Made by a program: the position numbers and the translations under genes. From contig JAODUP010000044.1 in NCBI GenBank assembly GCA_025642065.1, forward strand, positions 847,001-911,000: 64,000 bases of DNA, read 5' to 3'. Position 1 is the first letter of the stretch; each line of letters begins with the position of its first letter. Shown one piece after another: positions 1 to 11,100 of the stretch. This DNA is from Paralvinella palmiformis (taxonomy: Eukaryota > Annelida > Polychaeta > Terebellida > Alvinellidae). The notes beneath the pieces were generated by a model. The model ran no database searches, was not told where the DNA came from, and saw only the letters and a program-made list of their open reading frames with translations.

Positions 1-1597
1 CTTGCTGTCTGCCTTCCACTTTACATATCAGGCATTGCTTGGACATTACTGTATGACACGATTTATGCCCAACAAGTGAGTAAACAGTCTGTATCAAGAT
101 GCCTCATCACCTAACATAAGGTGTCTCTTAATAAGTGCTATTAGTGATAAGCGATCATATACATTTCATACTGTGGTCAATGTGTGTTTGTGTGTTTGCT
201 TTGGGGTTTTGTGTTACACAGTAAGTCATATGGTCATCTTGTTTGAAAAATTACAGATATTGGCTGTATTTTTTTCTGTTTGCTAACAACTTCAGATGTG
301 TGTTTGTTTTTTGAAGTGATCTGAGGTGGGTGTGCTTGATAAAAAAGATTATATCACCGGAAAATCTTGAACCAGACTGCGCAGAGTAGATAATTATTGC
401 TGTCTTTCTGTTTTCTGTCTATTTCTCTATCTCACACTCTGTGGGGGGGGGGGACAGAGTTCTTAATAATTATTCTGCACATTCAGTTTAAATTTCTTTA
501 CTTCACTTGAATAACCAATGTGCTTGGAATTTTGTGATAGGTCTGTCCTTTGGTAATGATGAACTAGGATGCCTGCCCTGGCCCTACATTTTTGTTGTGA
601 GCCCGGCACCAGACCGAGCAGCTTTGTTAATCTACTTATAAATGTGTGTGTCCTCACAGTGGCTGATTTTCCTTCACCCCACACTCGTCTAATGGTTGTT
701 CTGTTTTGTGCTCATCGTCTTATCATCATAACACCTAAAAATGTCCATAATTAACTAACGATTCATTTTATCACTAGTTATCATTACAGTGTATGATGAA
801 AAAGCTCACCGTTAACAGATAAATGTATCCCGACAGACCTAGATACGTTGCCATAGATAGATTGATAACATATTCCTGTTCCTGCTAACCATGATACATT
901 TACTTGTAATCTGCTTTCAGTTTAGTATCACCTAATCTAACTGTAGGTGAGTCGATGTGTTGTCACCGTTATTCTAATAATAATATTTTGATAATTATAC
1001 CCACCAGACAGCTTTTACATCATGAAATAAATTCCTCTCAAGTTTGTGAAGTCTGTTGTGCGTGTCGACAGTTGAGGCTTCATGTTACAGTTCTCCCTCA
1101 GAAGGTTTGCTCTGCCACAGTTGGACCTACTTTAGCTTAACAGTTTTGGAAACATTCCATCAAACTAATGTTCAGGATATTATTGAGACATCATTCTTCT
1201 CATTCCTTTGACAAACTTGTAAAAAATAGTGTGGGTTCAGTATTGGCATGGTCTATAAAAAGTATAATATAATATAAACTTTATATGTATAGTTTGTCTA
1301 GTTACTAAGTATATCGTATATGTTGAATTATGGATAGTAATTTGTGAGGTTGTGTGCTTGCTTTTGTTGTTTGGTCATTTAGTAATCAAAGATGGGTCCT
1401 GTACTTGGAGTCTTCATTTTTTTTCTTCAAATATGTTCCTGGGTTTTTATTAAATTTTTAGTTCTCAGTTGAGCTGGCAAGATAAGTGCGGTTAAAATGT
1501 TCACGTGTTTTCTTATTATATTCTTTTCATAACTTGTCCTGATATAATACAAAAGACATACAAATCATAATTACTGGATGTTATAAACTGTATGTAT

Positions 1598-1628
<31 letters not shown>

Positions 1629-3328
1629 GTTACCCAAGTTCTTTTTGTTTTTCTACCAACTTTGGCTCTGTTTATTGTCCAAAATCTATTGATAGGAAAA
1701 ATTGCTTTACAGCATATTCCTCATTTCATAAATGTTAGCATTACTGCCTTAGTAATGAATAAATGGATAGTATTGGTTTTGTTTTATCTTTCACACTGAC
1801 CATCAACATGAAAAAATGTAGTGAAATATATTTGTCTGCACCTTTCCAAGTTCTCTGTACTCTATTCTTACAAAGTAATCCTTTACTGAAGCATATTTGA
1901 AATTGCCTATAATGTCCTCCATGTACTTTACCCACCCCCGAGTGTTGTAGTATTATTCTGATTTATTTGAAAAAGACTGACTTGACGAGACTGCATTTAT
2001 ATTACGGTATTGCTAACAATTTAGATTATGGTAACATTTGTTTTAAAATGAAAGTACATGCATGCTGCATGCAGGGAATTGGAATCCTAGCACGATGTAA
2101 AAATCAATCTCTGAGAGTAAGAGATGTTACACTCGTTACTGAGAATCATGATTTATCTTACGTGATGCTGCTGTCTTACTTGTGTAAGTCAAATATATAC
2201 AGATTGGGATGACATTCTACTATAATGAATGTGTTGCTTTATATATATATTTTTGTGGGCGCCTCCATGGTCTAGCGGTAGCGTGCTGGACCACAGATCA
2301 CTACCACCCGTGTTCGAATCCGGCGTGGGCATATCTGAAGTTTGTTTCGTCTTTCACTTTGTCTCATTACCTTTGGAAGTCGCTCGGCCCATTTAGCCTA
2401 CCTTGTGCACAAAAGTGGCCGTAAAACATCGATCATCATCATTATATATATATTTAAGAACAGCTGAAATGCATGTAAAGAATTTATTATTTAATATAGA
2501 AGGCTGTAGCAGATATTATTTGATATGACAATTTTTAAAGGTTTAATTTGATTATTTTGTTTACGTAATCCAGGATAAGGAGGATGACATTCTTGCTGGT
2601 GTCAAATCAACTGCCTTGAAGCTTGGAGAGAATACAAAGCCGTGGCTACTGGGGTTTGGTAGTGTAATGGTGGCTGGTTTGACTACTACAGGTATATTGT
2701 GCGAGCAGACATTACCTTATTACTTAGGTGTGACAGGTATAGCTGCTCATCTTCTCCATCAGGTAAGAAAAGTACTAGGAATTGCTTTATCAGTATTTAG
2801 TAGCAATACATTAATAGCCATGTTTTAGCATCTAATTATTGGTATCAGTAATGAGTATGTTAGCACATATAAATAGCACTTTGATGCTATTTCAATGCAT
2901 TCCAGTTATCTTTCCACTCTCATAAAATGTGCAACTTCCAGATCTAACATAATTGCTCTTATAAACCATAAACTATTATATAATAATAATGTGCATTTGT
3001 GTGTGCTAGCAGTGTCAGAAAAGACACTGACACAGACAATCGCAAATCTAGAATACAATTCCATTGAATCTAGAGAAGGAATTTTACATGTTGTAATGTA
3101 TAATGTTATAATAGTTTGTGTGGGCGAGTTCAGCTGTGAATTGACGCGATTCCAAAATTCGATCTGTTAAAATAGATCATTACTGTGGATCTGAACAATG
3201 GAGAAGACTGTTCCAAGAAGTTCCGTTCAAATCGTAACTTGGGCATCATGTTCTGGATAGCCATAATGATAGGAAACTTGATGAAGAAGGAAAAGAATGA
3301 AGACGAATTTGAAGCAGTTAAATCGTAG
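1..3328 (+). CDS. COQ2: COQ2, 4-hydroxybenzoate polyprenyltransferase, C-terminal part (3 exons; 5' end outside window)
   Basis: Membrane UbiA-family prenyltransferase of the mitochondrial inner membrane that joins the polyprenyl tail to 4-hydroxybenzoate in coenzyme Q synthesis. Exons: 1-75 (enters open from the left), 2574-2762, 3176-3328 (TAG stop). All junctions are phase 0 with GT-AG ends. The second Asp-rich UbiA motif, YDTIYAQQ followed by DKEDD, is split by intron 1. Then come the family-typical [15 protein letters not shown] and hydrophobic helices ([16 protein letters not shown]). The last exon has the conserved pattern [17 protein letters not shown] and a final helix [13 protein letters not shown], ending in a charged tail. 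The 139 codons shown align end to end with what I know of animal COQ2, so the gene is intact here. The first Asp-rich motif lies outside the window. Intron 1 (2.5 kb) carries a CA repeat and a SINE. Confidence 0.93.
1598..1625. repeat. (CA)n microsatellite
   Basis: About 14 uninterrupted CA units in COQ2 intron 1. Confidence 0.95.
2257..2441 (+). mobile_element. tRNA-derived SINE, copy 1
   Basis: A tRNA-like head has an A-box-like TGGTCTAGCGG near 2269 and a B-box-like GTTCGAATCC near 2312. A unique body (TTTAGCCTACC, TGTGCACAAAAGTGG) and a (CAT)n tail follow. It is flanked by a 14-bp AT-rich direct repeat at 2239-2252 and 2442-2455, a likely target-site duplication, although both flanks are low complexity. 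Five more copies occur in the window. It lies in sense orientation in COQ2 intron 1. Confidence 0.85.
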
Positions 3329-3375
3329 ATTTGTTTTCTGTGCGTACTCAATATAACATTTTGTATGTAAGTAGT

Positions 3376-3381
3376 AATAAA
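3376..3381 (+). promoter_or_regulatory. COQ2 poly(A) signal
   Basis: AATAAA 48 nt after the COQ2 stop codon, giving a very short 3' UTR. It is the first canonical hexamer downstream. Confidence 0.6.
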
Positions 3382-3529
3382 TTCAGTTATGTACATGGTC
3401 ATTGTGTTCGTTCTCAGTAACATTTGCAAGACACTATATGCATCAAGGGAGCATTGATGAAGTACACATTCTGACAGGCAGAGGATCAAATAAATAGTTC
3501 TTCAGTTCTATCCTTAGATTAATAATAAC

Positions 3530-4390
3530 ACTTGCCAATTTTAAATAACAATTAATTTTCACCAAACTGCTATTTGGATTTCCTAAACATATGCTGGTCT
3601 TTAGGTAATAATACTTGATAGTCACATGCTGTTACCTACCAGTACCTCCGGATGATTAATTATACAATAAAAATCACTGCTCACATTCCAAACCTTGCTC
3701 GCCACTTCCTGTGAAACAATTAATTAATAATGCTTGCCAGTTGAAGTTAAAATCAGGGATGTTTGGTGTGACATGTTTGTTTCTTAATTAAAACATCAAA
3801 GCGAATAACAATTGTCAGATTGAAGTTACAATCAGGCATGTTTGGGGTGACATGTTATAAATTAATTATAACATCAAAGCGATCAGAAATGGTTTAGAAA
3901 ACCACACAGGCTGTACATCACTACTGCAGCCAGTAGGTCTATTCCTGAACAAGCCATTTAAGGATGAAATGTGCTAATTATAGAATGATTGGATGGCAAA
4001 GGACGATAAACCATTAATTACAGCTGCTTGTAATCTAAAACAACCATAGATTTTCATGGTCATCGGTGGGTTAAAACCGCATGGGAGTGTATTCCCGAAG
4101 AAATGGTGCTCAAATCCTACTCGAGTGTGGTATTTCTTGGCGAAGGTATTGCTGAAACTGTGGCAGACGCGAGATTCTGGACTACAGCCGGGACAGCTTT
4201 TTTGTGGATGACAAGAATGATTCCGATTTTGAGGGATTTTAATAATATTATTAGACAGAAAATTCTTTAAAATCTGGCAAGCCAATATTTCAGAAGTCGA
4301 CCTCGACTTATACAGTGACCATATGCCTCGGGAAAGAATTACCGGGTCAAAAATTGACCTCTACTTATCTGCCTACGTGAGTATATATGG
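3530..4390 (-). mobile_element. pogo/TA-type DNA transposon copy D (truncated), between the convergent COQ2 and C2CD3 3' ends
   Basis: Reverse orientation of the element at 31954-32922. The end at 4390 carries the terminal inverted repeat (CCATATATACTCACGTAGG read on the minus strand) beside a TA. Shared internal blocks include AAAATCCCTCAAAA and TTTGGTGAAAATTAATT. Similarity stops near 3530, so the second terminus is missing. Inside is a 79-bp tandem duplication (3731-3885, repeating TTGAAGTTAxAATCAGG). No transposase frame is open. Confidence 0.7.
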
Positions 4391-4449
4391 TAGGTCCTCA
4401 ACCCAGGAAGACACACAAAATGTATGAAGAAAAAGGTTGTATGTAACTT

Positions 4450-4455
4450 TTTATT
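4450..4455 (-). promoter_or_regulatory. candidate C2CD3 poly(A) signal
   Basis: AATAAA on the minus strand, about 290 nt past the C2CD3 stop and just outside the pogo-like copy D. It is the best placed hexamer I see, but has no direct support. Confidence 0.4.
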
Positions 4456-4741
4456 TTACATGCAGGTTTTAACAATACTTCGTTTTTTAAATAAGTAATT
4501 ATGTACATTATCGGATAACTAGCTACTCTACGAGTAACGTAATAAATATTGTTTTCGAATAATTTAAGAGAAAAAACGCAACAGTTCAACATAAAACATA
4601 ATCACCTTTGTTTTAAACAAATAATTTACACTCAGTAAGGAAAAATAGCATAAATAACTTTAAACAATTTTCTGAACAAATTACATCTATTGATTTGTGT
4701 GAAAATTGTAATAAAAGACAAACAATCTTTTTGTAATTATA

Positions 4742-5127
4742 TCAAGAGAATTTCTGAGCAAATATTTTTGCTATTCTTTGGACCTGTTCTTGTGATGGCA
4801 ATGATGTTTGTTTGTTTTGTTGATTTTCTGTAGATCTGATATTGTTGGCCTCCTTCACATGTGACTGATGTGAATTTTCTGTATCTAACGTTCCATTAAT
4901 TCTCCCTAGATTATTCTGATAAAATAACAACAGCTATTAAACTAAAAGCAATGATACATTAAGCCATAATGAGGTACTTATTAAATGAGATCTCTTAGCC
5001 AATTTTACTGTGTTAATAAGTGCTTACCTTGTATTTGTGTTGTGTATAATGAGCGGAAGTGGTGAGAGTTCTCAGTGTCTGAGCTAAGTCTTCGGGTGGT
5101 AAAAAGAAATTCGGCATGACAACATTA
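4742..5127 (-). CDS. C2CD3: C2CD3 exons 46-47: conserved C-terminal tail
   Basis: Exons 5028-5127 and 4742-4915, 91 codons including the stop. [19 protein letters not shown], then [19 protein letters not shown] before TGA, resemble the C-terminal PNFF and helical motifs of long vertebrate isoforms as I recall them. Frame, phases (2 then 0) and the U12 acceptor context support both exons. They would be missed by any annotation that stops at the TGA inside the preceding intron. Confidence 0.8.
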
Positions 5128-8100
5128 CTGTTTTCATGTTAAGGATAACATACGAACACATTTCAGTTCATGATAACTATGAAGCATGAAAAAAAAAAGG
5201 TTTGCAAATACAGTCAATCTAAAAACCTTCATTTTTCTAAATTAAAATTAAAATTTCATTCCACAGATTCCTGTGTTAAAGGATACCCATTTTTCAATTC
5301 ATTTGTTATATGCCTCTGTCCAGTCACGTCTTGATCGCTGATACTTCCCGTATTTCCATTCAGTTCTATACCAGTTTCTACTGATGTGTGGCCATTGTGT
5401 AGAGTTTCTGCATTATCATTGCTTACGCCATTTGATGTAACAATCACCTGAACGTTGTCACTTCTCATCTCATTCGATGACTGCTCTCTTTGACTCGAAG
5501 ACTTACGTGGCTTCCGTTTGCTTGGAGACCTAAGCACTGGCTCATCATCTTCTGATGATGACTGATCATCATGGCCTATCTCAAGTTCCCGCCTCACCAT
5601 GGCTGCCTTTCTGCCATTCCTGCAGCCAGTGCTCCGGGATGAAGTACTAGTTGGTGGTGTGCCAGATGCAGTCCTCAGTTGTGCCATGTTATCTTCATCT
5701 ACAGCTTCCTCGGTGGTATGATGGAGGTTCTTGCCGGTTTTCATCTTTGAATCCGTCGATGGACAAGATTCACCAAATTCATTCTGCCCCTGATCCTCCA
5801 CCGAGATCCTATCAGATGAACCAAGATTGTCGTCACTATTCAGTTCTCCTCGCCAAGCAGTGTCGTGTGTTGCAAAGAATGTGTCATCAGTGTTCTGTGT
5901 CCCGTTACTAGTTGGCTTACTGCCTGTCGTCCGTAAACCTTCCTCAGAAGGTAAAACATGTTCATTTCCAGTTTCTCTGAATGAATTATCATAAGCATTG
6001 AGAAACATGGCTGATGACACATCGTTCAGTGGCTTTTGGGGGATTACCACATCTTCTTCAGCTGATATTTCGCTCAGAATATCCGACTGTCTATCCGACT
6101 GTCTGGCAGCCCATGCTTTAGAAAACGTGTCTTCCTCCTCCCAGTCATCTTCATACTGTTCTTCATCGTGCTGCCTCTGTGCGGTATTGCCTCTACTCAC
6201 ATGATACACTTCGTTCTTTTCCAAATCCAAACTTTGATCTGCGTTTTCTTGGCCTCCTGTTACATCTGACCCATCATAAGTAGCTTGCATTTCATTTAGT
6301 TGGAGCTGTTGATCAAAGGTTTTTGTGTACACATAACCTTGATCCTGAAATGCTGTATCCACCAGAGATGACCTAATTTCAGTATTATCCATATCTTCTG
6401 AAACTTCGGTTCCTCCATTCTTGATCCCAGTGTTTGTAGCAGGTGGCGAGATAACCTCTAGTGATATGGTATCCTGATTGTTGTATGTCTCCTGATTACC
6501 ATATTTATCCTGATTACCGTATCTATCTTGAGCTTCATGAATTGCCTTCAGCATTTGCTGTGCCTGCTGAAGAGTAGCAGAAAACAAAGTCTGATCATTT
6601 TCTGATCGTTCTGTGCCCACATTCATTTCTGAGCCAAGTTCTGTGGTTTGTGTGGACAGCAGTTCCTGCTGAGTATTGAATGTCGACAAACCATTGTCCT
6701 CGGGTACTGCCTCATAACCCTGTGTTTGTCCTGTGGATCCTAACACCCTGTCACTGGCCAGTCTGTCAATGTTACCACTTAACTCATCCACATCTAGTTC
6801 AGGTCTGATTGATGAGACAGTTGTTTGGACATCAGTCATAGAAGTGATGGCCATATAATCTTGACTAGTTTGTGGAAGTTGTTCAGAGGACACACCAGTG
6901 AAGCTTACAAATGATTGTGGCTTTGATTGATACAACTTCTGCTTAAGAACATTTGTAATCTGATCCAACTCTTCTAAGTTACATCTACAGAAATAAATAA
7001 AACATGCTTGACATGTACTGATGTTCCAATAGAATAAAGTTTTGAAAATGTTTTTTCCACATGCTATACCTATACTAATGTTTCAAAACAAATAACTGAT
7101 GGATAATATATTAAATCTGAAGAGCTGTAGTAATGTAAAGAAACACCAAATGTTAATTAGGCTACCATGTATTTTATGCTATCTAGCAGTCGGGTAATTC
7201 AAAAATAATTCTAACGTAAATCACATGTCAAAATAAATTTGATGAAACTACCATATATGATTGTCTATAATATGGCTTCATGTATTAGTAAAATTGTATT
7301 TACGGTCACTTCAAATGTAATTAATTACCTGAAACTCTTGTATTAATTAAAATGCTAGCCGTCATTTACTGTAAAAATTTTGTTTCTGCTCTCATTCAGA
7401 CATTATTGGATATAGGTGTAGCTCACATAAAAGACAATATATGGTATGTTCCAGACATCATTACAAATGCATGTTTACACACAAAATGTATTAATGAATA
7501 GAAAAAGATACTCAATCAATTTAATCTGTGAACAAATTTGGCACAGTTTTATATAACGTGGTCAGTATAATATAAAGCAATTCTTCAAAAAGATCATTTT
7601 AATCTGAGTCCACACATGAAGTTTCAGCATAAATGACATTCTCACCTGAGCTGACTAAAAAGAATAGACCTAGAAGCAGTATTTGGATCATTTATTCCCA
7701 TCTGCTGCATCATTTCATGAAGTTGTTCGTGATGTTTCTTCACATTCTCAAAGTGTTCAGCAAAGTGTGGCAAGTTCTCAGCCTCGACATTTGGAGCACC
7801 ATTAGAGGTCAGAGTGATCTGTTGTTCTGGATACCATGTCAGGTGTGTGGGGAATGTAGGATAAACAGCCTTTGTTATGAAGGACTGGTTGGTGGCGGTA
7901 CAAGTTGACGACTGAGCTGTCAGTTTGAAGTCTGATGTCCTCAGATTTGTCACAAGCTGATGTGGAATTACTGATATCTAAGATACAAGGATAAATACAT
8001 TAAAAAAAACTTGATTCACAAGACCGATTTGTGCATTTCTTCCCTTCTTTGTTTCTCTTCACCTGTACGTGTGTGTGTGTGTGTGTGCCCCCTCAACCAA

Positions 8101-11100
8101 ACATGTTTGAATATTCGACATAAAATCATTACTGTCATACCTTGATCTGGCCTTGACATTGTCCACTGAAGTCCATAATGTTATACCAGCCAGTGATCTG
8201 ACTGAAGCCAGTTAACAGTGGAGACAGATCCACCGAGACAAACCCGAGAACCTTATCTACACTCTTATCTGGAAAACAAAGTATTGTAAAAATAACAGTT
8301 TTTTTTTTAATCCAGCCTAATTATACTATTAACCACACATTTCTCTATCAAAGAAGAGTTATTTGTTTTTGAATCTACACAAATACTATGCATTGAAACA
8401 AAAATAAAAATGAATACGATGGTGTCTCATAAACAACTTACAGATCAATACAAACTTTCAGAATATGTCATGCACTTCATCATCGCTGATATAAAACATA
8501 AACATACACTAACAAGTAATAAATTCTGCCGTGGATCAGTAAAGGGTCAAATATGTCATAATAATATAACTCACCATGAACATTGCTCAACCCAGATGGT
8601 TTATGCCAGACTTTGAACACTAGATTCTGAAAAATAATAATGCTATTTTCAGGATACAGAGTACAATCATTATGAGTCAGGCGGAACCAGTATTCTATTT
8701 ACAATGCATACATAACTACACACACACACACTTGGTGTTATTTATTCATACTTAAAAGTGTAAAAAACAGAAAATTGTCTAAAACAGCCAGTCTCCTGAC
8801 CAAAGTTTTTCTATTAATTCATTATGGCATACAATTTGAGAAAACCATAACCTGTTTATATTAAATACCAACCAACTTTTCTAGTCTAATCCTAGATTTT
8901 TAATACAGTTTGTCTGCCAAGATATAACTTACATTTTCAATGGTTTAGTATAAACTAGCTATCTAATTTACAAACCTATCATCCACATACACACAATATT
9001 TTGTATACATGTTATACATTGTTTTTCTCGTAGGTATGAACTTCTTAAAATTACTATCTACCTTAACAGATATGTCCTGATCATAGACACAACTAACTAG
9101 AGTTTATTTAGAACATTTAGTACAATTATATTTAATAACTTTTAATAAAAATTAATTTAACCTGTTTATCAGAGCTGTCAACATGCCACAACCTTCTATG
9201 AAATGTGTTAATGTAGGATTTAACCTGTCAGCTAAAGTTGCATAACTAAGCTCTCTAGGTGATCAGTATGTGTATTATGGTCACATTTTATGCTTCCAAA
9301 CATCATCCCCATGAGGTACAGTGTTAATACTGGCATGTACTGCAGCCACAGCCAGTAATTGTGTTCTCAGATGACATTTAAGGTTTGGGTTTATCGTTAA
9401 CGATCAATAATTTTCTTGTACTAATCATTAGCTTTGCTCTACTACATTGTATATAAACAGCAGAAAGTAGTTTTTATAATCCGAAAAGCCACTGATGGTC
9501 TAGTTAGATAATCTGGATGAAAACAAACTGCCTCTGATTATTCCACTGGATGATTTGTGTGTGTGTGTGTGTGTGTGTGTACTTAACCTGTACCACTGTT
9601 TAATCATCATTCAGATTCTACACTATAAATCCTTGGTGACAATTTTCACATTAAAACCTCCACAAATATTACAGCCACCTTTCCTTTATGGTTACAATGT
9701 AGGAGTACCAATAGTGACCGTAAAAGGTCACTGTACAAAAACACACACACACACACACACACACACCTTAGTTCCTTGTAAGAGTAGATCATTACTAAGT
9801 CTAGTGTCATGGGTGTGGTTCCACACTGGGGTGCTAGAGTTAGGAGAAATCTCAGTATATGACAAGTCTGATTGGTCCACAGTCTGATAAGAAACATATG
9901 AACTTGGAGCAGAACTCACACTGGAAACAGAAATAATGTATCGTGATAAATAGTGACCAGTAGTTAGTATACTAAATGAAATTAACTGATCACATAATGT
10001 TTAACAGAAAATTATTAGAACTAATAATACATTATGATATGAGTAAATACTAGAACCATAATGATACGAAGATAAAATCAAATCCTGTAGTGTACGAAAA
10101 TAACAAAGATTAATAATAAAAGCTGACCACTGATAAAGTGGTTAATTATAATTAACAAAAATGTATAACAGTCTGGTCAAACCTGTTTTCTGTGACATTA
10201 GGCAGATGAAAAGCCCTCTCTATGGCAATATGAACAGGAAATGTATTTGAGATATCAACAGAAACATCCGGTTTATCGCCAGGTGAAGATTTCTTGGCTG
10301 GTGACCGATCATGTATTATCTTTTTCTTTGTTTCCACTTCAAGGTCACTGTCATCCGACTGTTAAAACAATAATTCAGAATGATATATTTACGAAAAACT
10401 GCTTTGTACTTTCACTCCAAAAAACCTTACCAGAAGTACATTTAAAAAACAAAAACAAATAACACACAGTCAGTAACTAATATCATCTCGTAGAATAATT
10501 CTACTGTTAACTGATACATTATTACTCTTCTGGTAGTTTTGAATTCAGTGAGGGTCCAACAATCAAATATTTGCATTCACCGCCACTATACAAGAAAAAC
10601 TAAAGACCCGTTCACAACAAGAGTAAGCTAAAATAAAATTTGCATCTAACTGTAATAAATTATTACAGAAGGTAAAAAACTCAATACCATTTTTATAATT
10701 TAAATGTATGGGCAGCTATGATTAGATATTAACTTACATCCACAAGTTCTCCAGTATGTGGTCTAAGTAATACATGAGCTCTTATACAAGCACCGCTCAG
10801 ACACGATGCTCCTGGCTTAAACAGAGGATACACTCCACTGAAAATGACGAACAGCAGTAATTAACATATTATCTCATATTAAATATATATTCACAAATAA
10901 TTCATGAGATAATATCTCCCCAAACTGAACACATACCTGACGCGATGTTGTCTACGTCTGCTGTCAGCTAAACTCATCATATCAATGTAAGCGGAGCCAA
11001 TTAATTTGTCTCGATTTCTAGGCCTCTGTTTGTGACTTCCTTCAGCATTATAAGTAACCCAGATCTGAACCTCTAAACTCTCCTCACGTAAATACCTGTT

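Larger units (their letters stand above)
76..2573. other. COQ2 intron 1 contents
   Basis: No coding exon is seen. It holds a (CA)14 tract at 1598-1625 and a SINE at 2257-2441. Short open frames here (for example 569-754) have no recognisable domain and look fortuitous. Confidence 0.6.

Noticed and set aside
2257..2330. tRNA gene
   Set aside because: A- and B-box-like motifs are present, but the stretch does not give a proper cloverleaf, recurs with a common non-tRNA body, and is the head of a SINE.
5256..5286. TGA at 5256 as the normal end of C2CD3
   Set aside because: A U12 donor at 5286 joins in frame to two further exons with conserved-looking sequence. The TGA is kept only as an intron-retention end.
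5500..5510. GTAAGT in exon 45 (minus strand, within KPRKSS) as the exon 45 donor
   Set aside because: Strong U2 donor sequence, but it would join exon 46 in the wrong phase (1 instead of 2).
5651..6204. Plus-strand and alternate minus-frame ORFs
   Set aside because: Shadows of the large C2CD3 exon 45.
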